A stretch of DNA of 64,000 bases from Actinomadura pelletieri DSM 43383 (GCF_003634705.1 NZ_RBWU01000006.1:589490-653489), one strand, 5' to 3'. Positions 1-7,851 are shown, counted from the stretch's first letter. Notes: generated from the letters alone by a model not told the origin. Program-made: numbers and translations.

Positions 1-278
1 ACGGCGGGGCCCGCGCTCCGGGCGAGCAGCTCCCGGCCCGCGGCGACCCGCCCCGGCTCGATCTCGATCCCGACGACCTCCAGGTCAGGCGCGACGGCGC
101 GCAGCCGCGTGTAGAGCTCGACCGTCGTGACCGGGGACGCGCCGTAGCCGAGGTCGACGGCCAGCGGACGCGGCCGTGAGCGCAGCGACCGGGCCTGGGT
201 TGCCGCGATCCAGCGGTCCACGCGGCGCAGGCGGTTGGGGGCGGTGGTGCCGCGGGTCACCTCCCCCCGCGGCCGCAC
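1..278 (-). CDS. class I SAM-dependent methyltransferase (partial, C-terminus off window)
   Basis: Reading leftward from a GTG at 278, the frame is open to the window edge and gives about 92 residues. It contains a glycine-rich motif I, VDLGYGASPVTTVELYTRL, followed by VVGIEIEPGRV, whose acidic residue at the end of strand 2 is typical of class I methyltransferases. The catalytic half and the stop lie outside the window, so the substrate is unknown. In-frame GTG codons at 290 and 260 are alternative starts and none has a clear ribosome site. The macro-domain gene downstream in coordinate is on the same strand and ends 71 bases before this start, so co-transcription is possible. Confidence 0.6.
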   Translation of the reverse strand, partial: MRPRGEVTRGTTAPNRLRRVDRWIAATQARSLRSRPRPLAVDLGYGASPVTTVELYTRLRAVAPDLEVVGIEIEPGRVAAGRELLARSAGPA

Positions 279-349
279 AATGGGGGGCACGGGGCAATTG
301 TCCCGTGTTGCCCCCTATGCCTTGTCCCTGGACGGCGTTCCGTCGGATG

Positions 350-862
350 TCAGGGTGTGTCGAGGGCGCGTTCGAAGGCGTCGTAGGCGTCCTGGGTGAA
401 CAGCACGAAACGGGCCTCGGTGACCTTGGTCGGCGTCGAGCGGACCGTGTCGACCGCGATACGGGCGGCGTCGTCCACGGGCCAGCCGTAGACGCCCGCC
501 GACACGGCCGGGAACGCGATCGACTCGACGCCCAGCTCGTCCGCGACCCGCAGGGACTCCCGATAGCAGGAGGCGAGCTGGTCGGAACGGTCACCGGAGG
601 CCGAGTAGACGGGACCGACCGTGTGGATGACCCACTTCGCGGGCAGCCGTCCGGCGGTCGTCGCGACCGCCTGTCCGGTGGGGAGGCCGCCGCCGTACTG
701 CTCCGCGCGCAGTTTGCGGCAGTCGTCCAGGATCTCGGGGCCGCCCTTGCGGTGGATGGCGCCGTCCACCCCGCCGCCGCCGAGCAGCGAGGAGTTGGCC
801 GCGTTCACGACCGCGTCCACGTTCTGCTCGGTGATGTCGCCCCGGACGAGAGTGATCTTCAT
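350..862 (-). CDS. macro-domain O-acetyl-ADP-ribose deacetylase-like protein
   Basis: The 170-residue protein is almost entirely one macro domain of the YmdB/MacroD type. It opens with MKITLVRGDIT, followed by VDAVVNAANSSLLGGGGVDGAIH, which forms the ADP-ribose binding loop. The later segment SIAFPAVSAGVYGWP is the second conserved loop. Family members hydrolyse O-acetyl-ADP-ribose and remove mono-ADP-ribose from acidic side chains in the cytosol. The length is normal for a stand-alone enzyme. The promoter must lie in the 260-base gap shared with the divergent epimerase gene. No ADP-ribosyltransferase or sirtuin lies nearby, so a specific partner cannot be assigned. Confidence 0.9.
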   Translation of the reverse strand: MKITLVRGDITEQNVDAVVNAANSSLLGGGGVDGAIHRKGGPEILDDCRKLRAEQYGGGLPTGQAVATTAGRLPAKWVIHTVGPVYSASGDRSDQLASCYRESLRVADELGVESIAFPAVSAGVYGWPVDDAARIAVDTVRSTPTKVTEARFVLFTQDAYDAFERALDTP

Positions 863-1122
863 GTCCGCCGTTCCTCCGCTTGACCGAACCCGTCAGAAGA
901 GAAGAATTCTCCTTCACGCCCGGCGCGAAACGCGTGCGGTTGCGTCTCGGCGGTACTCTCGTACGGACGAGGCTACGGGGGCGGTTCCCCCTTGTCCGAT
1001 TTTGTCCGGCCGAAAGCCGTGGGGGCGTCCATACGGCGGGCCGGACGTGAACACCGAAACAGAGACTGCCTATCCTGCCGTCGAGACGACCACGAAGGCG
1101 TGCAAGTCGTGGAGGTACCCCC

Positions 1123-2064
1123 TTGAAGATTCTCCTCGCCGGAGCGACCGGAGTCGTCGGTCGCCGGCTGATCCCGCTGCTCGTCCAGGCGGGCCACGAG
1201 GTCGCAGGGACGACACGCCGCACCGAACGCGCCGACCTGCTCCGAGATCTCGGCGCCACCCCGGTCGTTCTGGACGTGCTCGACGCCGACGCCGTGCACG
1301 AGGCCGTCGCCGCCGAACGTCCCGACGCGGTGATCCACCAGCTCACCGATCTCAGCGCCGAGGACTTCGCGGCCAACTCGAACCTGCGGATCAAGGGCAC
1401 CCGGAACCTTGTGGACGCCGCGCGGGCCGCGGACGTCGAGACGATGATCGCGCAGAGCATCGCCTGGCTGTACGTTCCGGGCGACGCGCCCGCCGTCGAG
1501 ACCGACCAACTGGACGCCTCGCTGCCGCCGTACGAGGGCATCGCGGCGCTGGAGGCCGCGGTCGCCGAGATGCCGCGCGGCGTGGTCCTGCGTTACGGCG
1601 CCCTGTACGGGCCCGGCACGTGGTACGCCGCCGACGGCGCGATCGCCGAGCGGGTCCGCGCGAACACCATGCGCGAGGCGCCGGCGTGGACGTCGTTCGT
1701 GCACGCCGACGACGCGGCGTCGGCCGCGCTGGCGGCGCTCGACTGGCCCGCCGGGCCGGTCAACATCGTGGACGACGAGCCCGCGACCACCGCCGACTGG
1801 CTTCCCGTCTACAGCGCGGCCATCGGCGCGCCGACCCCCGGCAACGCCGGCAAGCACGCCGCCACGACCGGCCGCCCGGTGTCGAACGCGAAGGCGCTGA
1901 GCCTCGGCTGGAAGCCGCAGGTCGCGTCCTGGCGCACCGGTTTCTCCCACATGAACGCGGCCACGGAGGCCGTGTCCGAGCCCGGAGCGGACGCCGCCGA
2001 AGCGGACGGCGCCGCGAAGAGGAAGGACGCCGCGAAGGCGAACGGCGCCGCACGGACCCGGTGA
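1123..2064 (+). CDS. NAD-dependent epimerase/dehydratase family protein
   Basis: This is a 313-residue extended short-chain dehydrogenase. The N-terminal MKILLAGATGVVGRRL carries the GxxGxxG nucleotide site. YVPGDAPA follows the SIAW segment, where the family catalytic Tyr is expected, but a clean YxxxK is not obvious, so it may be an atypical oxidoreductase or NAD(P)-binding regulator. The last 25 residues are an Ala/Lys/Asp-rich low-complexity tail (AAEADGAAKRKDAAKANGAA) that looks disordered. The ATG follows a short GGAGG at about 1111. Substrate and pathway are not recognisable from the neighbours. Confidence 0.8.
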   Translation: MKILLAGATGVVGRRLIPLLVQAGHEVAGTTRRTERADLLRDLGATPVVLDVLDADAVHEAVAAERPDAVIHQLTDLSAEDFAANSNLRIKGTRNLVDAARAADVETMIAQSIAWLYVPGDAPAVETDQLDASLPPYEGIAALEAAVAEMPRGVVLRYGALYGPGTWYAADGAIAERVRANTMREAPAWTSFVHADDAASAALAALDWPAGPVNIVDDEPATTADWLPVYSAAIGAPTPGNAGKHAATTGRPVSNAKALSLGWKPQVASWRTGFSHMNAATEAVSEPGADAAEADGAAKRKDAAKANGAARTR

Positions 2065-2102
2065 CCTCCGGACCGATGACGTCCGGCGGAACGTGACAAA
2101 CG

Positions 2103-2876
2103 TCAGCCGAACTGGAACGAGCGCTTGGCGAGCCCGAACCAGTAGCCGTCGATGACGGCCCGTCGCTCCGACGCGTCTCCGGTATGACTTTCCACACCCG
2201 CGCCGAGCGCCATGAACAGGGGCGCGAAGTGCTCCGTCCGCGGATGGGCGAGGTGCGCCGCCGGGGCCTTGGCGCGGAAGTCGAGGAGGGCATCGATGTC
2301 GCCGTCCCGTACGGCGGTGTCGGTCCACGCGTCGAACTCCGCCGACCACGCGGGCGGCGCGGCGTCGGCCCCAGCCGGCAACCCGCGCAGGTTGTGCGTC
2401 GTGAAACCGCTCCCGATGATGAGGACGCCCTGGTCACGCAGCGGCGCCAGGCGCCGTCCGACCTCGAAGAGCCGCGCGGGCTCCAGCGTCGGCATGGACA
2501 TCTGCAACACGGGGACGTCGGCGTCCGGATACATCTCCACGAGCGGCACGTAGGCGCCGTGGTCGAGGCCGCGCGTCTCGTCCCGCCGGACGCCGGGGAT
2601 GAGTTTCTCGACGTCGTCGGCCAGTTCGGGGGCGCCGGGCGCGTCGTACTTGACGCGGTAGTAGCGCTCGGGGAAACCCCAGAAGTCGTACACGAGCGGT
2701 GTGCGGCGGGTCGCGCTGACGGTCAGCGGCGCCTCCTCCCAGTGCGCCGACACCATCAGGATCGCGGTCGGCCTGGGCAGGTCCGCCGCCCAGCGGGCGA
2801 GTTCGTCCGTCCACACCGGGTCGTCGGCCAGTGGCGGGGCACCGTGGCTGAGGTAGAGCACGGGCATCCGGTCCAT
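2103..2876 (-). CDS. class III extradiol dioxygenase, DODA type (YgiD-like)
   Basis: The 257-residue protein matches the 4,5-DOPA dioxygenase/YgiD family. It shows MPVLYLSHGAPPL near the start, ILMVSAHWEE around residue 40, GLDHGAYVPLVEMYP near 115 and GSGFTTHNLRGL near 150, with the conserved metal-binding His residues. Characterised members use a non-haem metal to open catechol rings; the physiological substrate is usually unknown. A second Met at codon 4 is an alternative start. It is divergent from a MarR gene across a 93-base gap containing several inverted repeats, so a ligand-responsive repressor is the likely control. Confidence 0.85.
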   Translation of the reverse strand: MDRMPVLYLSHGAPPLADDPVWTDELARWAADLPRPTAILMVSAHWEEAPLTVSATRRTPLVYDFWGFPERYYRVKYDAPGAPELADDVEKLIPGVRRDETRGLDHGAYVPLVEMYPDADVPVLQMSMPTLEPARLFEVGRRLAPLRDQGVLIIGSGFTTHNLRGLPAGADAAPPAWSAEFDAWTDTAVRDGDIDALLDFRAKAPAAHLAHPRTEHFAPLFMALGAGVESHTGDASERRAVIDGYWFGLAKRSFQFG

Positions 2877-2902
2877 GAGTTCCCCCTTTTAGTTCACATT
2901 TT

Positions 2903-2948
2903 AACAATACCTCCAGATTGTTGAAGCTTCAAGTCTTGAGCATTCAAG
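2903..2948. promoter_or_regulatory. MarR operator cluster between DODA gene and marR
   Basis: Three nested inverted repeats fill the divergent promoter gap. AACAAT and ATTGTT lie at 2903-2908 and 2917-2922. The perfect 12-base palindrome TTGAAGCTTCAA lies at 2921-2932. CTTGA and TCAAG lie at 2935-2948. TTGAA/TTCAA palindromes are typical MarR targets. Assignment to the adjacent regulator is inferred from position. Confidence 0.6.
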
Positions 2949-2969
2949 CGAATGGGTAGGGTGGGCGAC

Positions 2970-3458
2970 ATGACGGACACGCTCTGGCTCGATGACGACG
3001 AACAGGAGACCTGGCGGGCCTTCCTCTGGACGTCGCGGCTGCTCAACGAGGCCCTCGACCGCCAGCTCCAGCGCGACTCCGGTATGCCGCATGCCTACTA
3101 CATGATCCTGGCGATGCTGTCGGAGTCGCCCGGACGCGCCCGCACCATGTCCGAGCTGGCCGAGCTCGTCCACTCGTCCCCGAGCCGGCTCTCCCATGCC
3201 GTGAACCGGCTGGAGTCCGCCGGTTGGGTGCGCCGCAGCAAGCAGGGCACCGACCGCCGCACCACCATCGCCGAACTCACCGACGAGGGCTTCGACGTCC
3301 TCGCCAAGGCCGCCCCCGGCCATGTCACCGAGGTCAGACGCCACCTGTTCGACCCGCTCACCCGCGAACAGATGCTGGAGTTCCGCGCGGCCCTGCACGC
3401 CCTACTAGGCTCCCTAGACCCCAACCACGACGCCCCCTGCGCCCGCGGTGAGGGCTAA
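2970..3458 (+). CDS. MarR family transcriptional regulator
   Basis: This is a 162-residue winged-helix regulator. The DNA-binding region is recognisable as MSELAELVHSSPSRLSHAVNRLE followed by the wing GWVRRSKQGTDRRTTIAELT. The N-terminal WRAFLWTSRLLNEALDRQLQ forms the dimerisation helix. I chose the ATG at 2970 over the in-frame ATG at 2952 because the AGGGTGGG just upstream gives a usable ribosome site. It is divergent from the DODA-type dioxygenase, with palindromes between them, and most likely represses both genes until a phenolic ligand binds. The ligand is not evident. Confidence 0.88.
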   Translation: MTDTLWLDDDEQETWRAFLWTSRLLNEALDRQLQRDSGMPHAYYMILAMLSESPGRARTMSELAELVHSSPSRLSHAVNRLESAGWVRRSKQGTDRRTTIAELTDEGFDVLAKAAPGHVTEVRRHLFDPLTREQMLEFRAALHALLGSLDPNHDAPCARGEG

Positions 3459-3466
3459 GCGCGTTT

Positions 3467-3775
3467 ATTGCAGGCTCGGCCCACTCCGCTCGCCTTGCGG
3501 CTCGCTGCGTGACCGTTCCTGGGGCGAACGCGGCATCGCTTCGCGATCCGCCGGGTTTCGCTCGCCTTCGGCTTCGTTGCACCGGGCGGGTCACGCGTTC
3601 GCGTGCGGGCTGAGGCCGCTGTGTTGATTGCAGGCCCGGCCCACTTCGCTCGCCTGGGTTCGCTGCGTGACCGTTCCTGGGGCGAACGCGGCATCGCTTC
3701 GCGATCCGCCCGGTTGCGCTTGCCTTCGGCTTCGCTGCACCGGGCGGGTCACGCGTTCGCGTGCGGGCTGAGGCC
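3467..3775. repeat. direct repeat, two copies of about 150 bp in a gene-free gap
   Basis: Copy 1 spans 3467-3617 and copy 2 spans 3627-3775, offset by about 158-160 bases, and they are roughly 90 percent identical. Each runs from ATTGCAGGC to GCGGGCTGAGGCC and includes the invariant block CGTTCCTGGGGCGAACGCGG. The differences are one small length change and scattered substitutions. No ORF has coding character here. This accounts for the 331-base gap between the marR gene and the next gene. Within each copy, short imperfect palindromes (GATCGCGAAGC-like) could fold as RNA. Confidence 0.85.
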
Positions 3776-3789
3776 CGTTGGAACCCGTT

Positions 3790-4896
3790 CTAGGTGAACG
3801 TCACCCGGTGTGTTCTGGCCTCTGGGTGGGCGGTGGTGAGGAGGCGTAGGCCCTCCTCCTCCAGGGCGGTTCGCTCCCGCGTCGGGACAGGGGCGAACGG
3901 GTCGATCAGCAACGTCGCCTCCCCGCGCTTCTTCTCGATCTTCCACATGCCGTGGACGAAGCCGTCCACGAGGAACGTCGCCCGGATGATGCCGTTGACC
4001 GTGAAGATCCGTTTGCGGTGCTCCTCGGTGATGATCCGGGCCCGGTCGGCATGGGAGAGCAGCAGGTTGTCGAAGTCGGGGACGAACCGCACCGGCGCCG
4101 GAGTGTCCGGATCGGGCCGCGGCGCCTCGGGCAGGTCGTACAGCGTGCGGCCGTTCTCGTCCCGGAACACGAGCAGTTTCGGCGAGAGCCGCTCCAGGAC
4201 GGCGCCGAGCCGTGTCAGGCCCGACCACTGCTGGACGTCCTGGACGCTCGCCGGGCCGAACGCGCCCAGGTAGCGCAGCACGAAATCGTCCACGGACGGC
4301 TCCGGTGCCGCGGGTTCGTCCAGCCACGCGTCGAGCGTCGTGTGGCGGGCCATGCCCGTCGCACCCCAGATGCCGCGCGGCGGAACCTGGACGAGCGGCA
4401 GGCTGAGACGGACGGCCCAGGTCAGCAGCGCCGCGTCCTCGTCCGGCCACCGCTCGGCCAGCAGCGCCCGCAGTTCCTTGTCGGTGCGCGGCTCGTCCTC
4501 CAGCAGCCGCCGCGCCTCGGCGACGACCGTTTCGAGGTCGATGCCGTCCAGTTCGGCGGCGCGGGTCTGTAGGTGGCCGTCTCTGACCGGTCGCGACAGT
4601 GACCGCAGCGCGCGGGCGTCGCGGGCGCTGACCAGGTGAAGCGTGCCGCGCATCACCACGATCCGCAGCGCGCGCCGCTCGGTCATCAGCGTGGCGACCT
4701 CGTCGAACGCGAAGTCGGCGAGACGGCTCCACAGCCCGATGTACGGCGGGTTCGGCGCCTGCGACTGCATGCCGACGAGATGCTCGATCGCGTCCAGCGC
4801 GGGCATCGGGCGCCGTTCCAGCAGCATCTGCCGCGCCAGCAGCGCGCGGTTCAGTGCCCGCCGCTCCATCACCGGGGCCTGCGGATCAGCCGTCAT
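3790..4896 (-). CDS. AlkZ-like winged-helix DNA glycosylase (HTH_42)
   Basis: The 368-residue protein belongs to the winged-helix family PF06224 that includes Streptomyces AlkZ and E. coli YcaQ, which remove bulky alkylated bases and unhook interstrand crosslinks. The signature HLVGMQSQAPNPPYIGLWSRL places a Gln-x-Gln motif at Q44-Q46. AlkZ-type enzymes have QxQ whereas YcaQ-type enzymes have QxD. Later landmarks are VVMRGTLHLV near 80 and FVPDFDNLLLSHADR near 280. It overlaps the upstream TetR gene by 11 bases, so both are one operon read from the TetR promoter. That pairing suggests induction by a small molecule, perhaps a DNA-damaging natural product. Confidence 0.82.
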   Translation of the reverse strand: MTADPQAPVMERRALNRALLARQMLLERRPMPALDAIEHLVGMQSQAPNPPYIGLWSRLADFAFDEVATLMTERRALRIVVMRGTLHLVSARDARALRSLSRPVRDGHLQTRAAELDGIDLETVVAEARRLLEDEPRTDKELRALLAERWPDEDAALLTWAVRLSLPLVQVPPRGIWGATGMARHTTLDAWLDEPAAPEPSVDDFVLRYLGAFGPASVQDVQQWSGLTRLGAVLERLSPKLLVFRDENGRTLYDLPEAPRPDPDTPAPVRFVPDFDNLLLSHADRARIITEEHRKRIFTVNGIIRATFLVDGFVHGMWKIEKKRGEATLLIDPFAPVPTRERTALEEEGLRLLTTAHPEARTHRVTFT

Positions 4897-5533
4897 AGCG
4901 ACTCCGAAGCTCCTGCCACGTGGGAGGAGGGCCCGGAAGCTCCTCCTTGTCCGTCAGGTGGAGGGCGTCCAGCATCAGGGTCAGATAGCGGTGCTGCACC
5001 CGGTTCATGCGTTCGTCGTCGCCGATGCGGATGGCGTGCAGGTACTCCAGGATCACCGAGATGTCGCCGACCTCGATCCCGGGACGCAGCGCGCCCGCCT
5101 CCCGGGTGCGCTCCAGCAGCCGTGCCGTCGCGCGATGGATCTCCCGCCCCTTGTGGCTCATCGCCTCGGTGACCTCGAACTCGGACGCCAGCCGCATGGT
5201 CAGCGAACCGGCGCCGATGTCGAGACAGCGCCGCATGAACCCGGCGAAGACCTCCCAGGCGTCGCCGTCGTCGTTCACGGCGGCCTCGACCTCGGCGAGG
5301 TAGCGGTCCATCCCCTCGTCGGCGAGCTTCTGGAGCAGGTCCTCCTTGCTCTTGTACCTGCGGTACAGCGCGCTGATCCCCACCCCGGCGTGCTCGGCGA
5401 CCGCCGAGATCGGCGCACCCGGGTCGGCGGTGAAGACCGCCCGCGCCGCCTCCCGGATCAGCTCGTCGTTGCGTGCCGCCTGCGCCTTACGCCCGCTCAT
5501 GGGTGCCCGTCTGGTGGTCTCCATGCCCCTCAT
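4886..5533 (-). CDS. TetR/AcrR family transcriptional regulator
   Basis: This is a 215-residue regulator. The N-terminal helix-turn-helix includes REAARAVFTADPGAPISAVAEHAGVG followed by ISALYRRYKSKEDLLQKLA. The C-terminal ligand domain resembles the SACE_7040-type TetR C-domain often found in actinomycetes. Starts at 5533 or 5524 are both possible; 5533 would give an almost leaderless message if the AT-rich -10 overlaps the operator. It is the first gene of a two-gene operon with the AlkZ-like glycosylase and probably represses itself through the palindrome just upstream. Confidence 0.85.
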   Translation of the reverse strand: MRGMETTRRAPMSGRKAQAARNDELIREAARAVFTADPGAPISAVAEHAGVGISALYRRYKSKEDLLQKLADEGMDRYLAEVEAAVNDDGDAWEVFAGFMRRCLDIGAGSLTMRLASEFEVTEAMSHKGREIHRATARLLERTREAGALRPGIEVGDISVILEYLHAIRIGDDERMNRVQHRYLTLMLDALHLTDKEELPGPPPTWQELRSRYDG

Positions 5534-5535
5534 AG

Positions 5536-5560
5536 TAGAGGAACGTATAATTCCGTTCTA
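5536..5560. promoter_or_regulatory. candidate TetR operator overlapping the promoter
   Basis: An inverted repeat GAACG (5541-5545) and CGTTC (5554-5558), with partial outer TAGA/TCTA symmetry, surrounds the AT-rich core TATAATTC. It lies 8 bases before the TetR start and overlaps the only AT-rich hexamer available as a -10 element, the usual geometry for autorepression. Confidence 0.55.
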
Positions 5561-5597
5561 CCACTACGACCTCCTCCGTCGAGCGGGGGATGTGGTG

Positions 5598-5632
5598 CTC
5601 GGCGGGCTCGCGCGGTCGGCGAGCCCGCCGAG
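5598..5632 (-). terminator. strong hairpin downstream of the beta-helix gene
   Basis: A perfect 13-base stem, CTCGGCGGGCTCG pairing with CGAGCCCGCCGAG, encloses a 9-base loop. It lies about 58 bases past the stop of the beta-helix gene. There is no clear U-tract, which is common for actinomycete terminators. Confidence 0.6.
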
Positions 5633-5689
5633 ATCGATCGCTGTCCGGCCCTCACGTCGGAGGCGCCGTCGAAGCGGTTGGACGCGACG

Positions 5690-6397
5690 TCAGATCTTCT
5701 TGTTGCCGCCGCCGTTCTTGATGCTCGCCTTCTTGCAGTTGTTCCAGGTCAGCGGGCCGGCTTTGCCGCCGCCCTTGCCGCCCCACTTGATCATCGCGAG
5801 CTTCTTGTTCGCGTAGCTGTTCCCGTACTTGTTGTTCTTGAAAACGTTACCGGTGCCGCACTTCTCCGAGCCGATCGGCGCGAGTTGTCCCCACTCGCTG
5901 ATGGCGCCGAACTTTCCGGATCGGGTGATCGTGTTTTTGTCCACGGTGTTGTTGCTGCTGCGGTCGCGAAGACGCACCGCGTCACCGGTGATGTAGGAGA
6001 ATTTGTTGCCGGTGATGCGGCTGTTCGTGGTCCGGTACATGTAGACGCCGTGCATGTGACCGACGTTGCTGAGTTTCGTGAACGTGTTGCCCTTGATGGT
6101 GATGCCGGTGGACTCCTTCACGTGCACCCCGGCGTAGCCCTTGGACCCCTTGAGGTTCTTGAAGACGTTCCCGGAGATGGTGATGTTCGAGGAGTTGCGG
6201 ATCAGAATGCCGTTCTGGCCCTTCGAGAAGGTCTTGCCCTTAATGGTCTTTCCAGACTGGTTGTAGACGCAGAGGTTGTACACGCCCTTGTCGGCCCCCT
6301 GGCAGGCGTATGCCGCCGCCTCCGCCGCCGCGGGTACGCCGATCAGGATTCCCCCGGCCATGGCGACGACCGTTGTCGATACAAGCATCTTGCGCAT
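5690..6397 (-). CDS. secreted right-handed parallel beta-helix repeat protein
   Basis: From the ATG at 6397 the product is 235 residues. It starts with a Sec signal peptide (MRKMLVSTTVVAMAGGILIG, then VPAAAEAAA before likely cleavage). The mature part has repeating rungs of the form N-x-I-x-G-N-x-F, for example ITISGNVFKNL, ITIKGNTFTKL and SRITGNKFSYI, diagnostic of a pectate-lyase-like beta-helix (NosD/PbH1 repeats). Two Cys residues near the ends (QGADK and EKCGTG regions) could form disulfides. No canonical lyase catalytic set is evident, so it may be a carbohydrate-binding or structural exoprotein. The C-terminus is very basic and Gly-rich. The longer upstream frame is rejected because the signal peptide fixes the start. 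Confidence 0.82.
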   Translation of the reverse strand: MRKMLVSTTVVAMAGGILIGVPAAAEAAAYACQGADKGVYNLCVYNQSGKTIKGKTFSKGQNGILIRNSSNITISGNVFKNLKGSKGYAGVHVKESTGITIKGNTFTKLSNVGHMHGVYMYRTTNSRITGNKFSYITGDAVRLRDRSSNNTVDKNTITRSGKFGAISEWGQLAPIGSEKCGTGNVFKNNKYGNSYANKKLAMIKWGGKGGGKAGPLTWNNCKKASIKNGGGNKKI

Positions 6398-6604
6398 GTC
6401 AGACCAACCCCGTAGTTGGAGGGAACATTGCGCTGAGACTGTAGCGCATCCGCGAGTGCGCAAAAGTCCGAGAGTGGCTTCGATGTGCGGCAACTGCGCG
6501 CATGGCGGGAACTCGTAAGCCATTTGTAAGATGACCAAGGCGGCAACCATTCTCGCGCTCCGTGACGGCCGCGCTCGGGCCCATATCGGGGATTCGCCAT
6601 TCAC

Positions 6605-7624
6605 CTAGGAGGCCATGGCCGTTCTGACCTCCGTCAAAGTGCGCTCCGCGATCACGCGCGCACGCTCGTTGCCCTCGGCGAGGACGCGGCGAAGGTGCGT
6701 CCGGTCGGCGGCGAGTTCGGCGCGGCGGGCGCGGATCGGACGCAGAAACTCGTTGACGGAATCGGTGACGACCTTCTTGAGCGTGGCGGAGCCGCCGTCA
6801 CCGATCTCGGCGGCGACGTCGTGTGGGTCGCGGTCCTGGCAGAGGGCGGCGAGCAGCACGAGATTGGACACCTGCGGGCGCGTGTCGGGCGCGTAGGCGA
6901 TATTCCGGTCGTTGTCGGTCACCGCACGTCTGATCAGCCGGGCGGTCTCGTCGGGTCCGGCGGACAGGGCGATGGCGTTGCCCCGGCTCTTGCTCATCTT
7001 CTGGCCGTCCGTCCCGAGGAGGCTCGGCGCGGCGGACAGCAGCGCGTCCGGGACGGGGAAGACCGCCCCGTAGCGGTCGTTGAAGCGCCGCGCGATCGTT
7101 CGGGTGATCTCCTGGTGCGGAAGCTGGTCGCGGCCCACGGGCACGAGGTTCGCCTTGCAGAACAAGATGTCGGCGGCCTGGTGGACGGGATAGGTGAACA
7201 TCAGCCCGCTGACCGACGCCTGCCGCGACGCGGCGATCTCGTCCTTGACCGTGGGGTTGCGACTCAGCTCCGAAACCGAAACCAGGGAGAGGAACGGCAG
7301 CATGAGCTGGTTCAACGCCGGTACGGCGCTGTGCTGGAAGATCGTCGCCGTGGACGGGTCGATGCCGACGGCGAGATGGTCGGCGACGAGCCCCTCGACA
7401 TGCTCGGTCAGCCGGTCGGCGACGTCCCGGTCGGTCAGCACCTGGTAGTCGGCGACCAGCACGAACAGTTCCACGCCCGCGGCTTGGAGCCGCACCCGGT
7501 TCGCGAGGGTGCCGAAGTAGTGGCCGAGATGGAGCGGGCCGGTGGGGCGGTCGCCGGTCAGAATCCGGAACGCGCCGGGCGCGGCGGCGAGGCGTGCCTC
7601 AAGGTCGGTGGCGGTGGTCTCCAT
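6605..7624 (-). CDS. trpS: tryptophanyl-tRNA synthetase, probably the auxiliary antibiotic-resistant type
   Basis: The 339-residue class Ic synthetase charges tRNA-Trp in the cytosol. It has the HIGH-like motif GPLHLGHYFG and the signature GQKMSKSRGNAI. The ATG at 7624 is preceded by GAGGAGA, a strong ribosome site. Upstream lies a complete Trp attenuator: a short peptide with two adjacent Trp codons, a pause hairpin and a terminator. In Streptomyces coelicolor the auxiliary, indolmycin-resistant trpRS1 is controlled this way by ribosome-mediated attenuation. I infer that this gene is its counterpart and that a housekeeping trpS exists elsewhere. Trp starvation or inhibition of TrpRS should raise its expression. 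Confidence 0.9.
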   Translation of the reverse strand: METTATDLEARLAAAPGAFRILTGDRPTGPLHLGHYFGTLANRVRLQAAGVELFVLVADYQVLTDRDVADRLTEHVEGLVADHLAVGIDPSTATIFQHSAVPALNQLMLPFLSLVSVSELSRNPTVKDEIAASRQASVSGLMFTYPVHQAADILFCKANLVPVGRDQLPHQEITRTIARRFNDRYGAVFPVPDALLSAAPSLLGTDGQKMSKSRGNAIALSAGPDETARLIRRAVTDNDRNIAYAPDTRPQVSNLVLLAALCQDRDPHDVAAEIGDGGSATLKKVVTDSVNEFLRPIRARRAELAADRTHLRRVLAEGNERARVIAERTLTEVRTAMAS

Positions 7625-7680
7625 GATCTTCTCTCCTCGTGGTCTCCCGGCCGTTCCGCCGGGGCCCGCCCGTGTCACCG

Positions 7681-7711
7681 AGAAGAGAAAGGGCCGTCCG
7701 GCGGACGGCCC
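7681..7711 (-). terminator. trpS attenuator terminator (3:4 hairpin)
   Basis: On the minus strand GGGCCGTCC, GCC and GGACGGCCC form a 9-base-pair stem with a 3-base loop (7691-7711), followed by TTTCTCTTCT (7690-7681). It sits between the leader peptide and trpS. Its left arm is also complementary to the right arm of the upstream hairpin, giving the two exclusive folds needed for attenuation. Confidence 0.85.
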
Positions 7712-7731
7712 GATGGGTGTGCGTGAAGGTC

Positions 7732-7749
7732 GGCCGTCCTAGGACGGCC
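7732..7749 (-). promoter_or_regulatory. trpS leader pause/antiterminator hairpin (1:2)
   Basis: GGCCGTCC and GGACGGCC form a perfect 8-base-pair stem around the TAG stop of the leader peptide. A ribosome stalled at the Trp codons would cover the first arm, freeing the second arm to pair with the GGCCGTCC of the terminator and let transcription reach trpS. Confidence 0.82.
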
Positions 7750-7777
7750 ACCAGCCCTGACACACGGTGTGCTTCAC
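7739..7777 (-). CDS. Trp-rich leader peptide of the trpS attenuator
   Basis: A GTG at 7777 with GGAGGGG immediately upstream opens a 12-codon reading frame, MKHTVCQGWWPS, ending in TAG at 7739. The two consecutive TGG codons lie just before the stop, which is the defining layout of a tryptophan attenuator. Translation senses charged tRNA-Trp; the peptide itself needs no function. Confidence 0.88.
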   Translation of the reverse strand: MKHTVCQGWWPS

Positions 7778-7851
7778 CCCTCCAGGGTAGACCACGCAAT
7801 GCGACTGCTCGTAGATAATCCAGGACGGAACCAACTGGGTAGTCTTGACAT

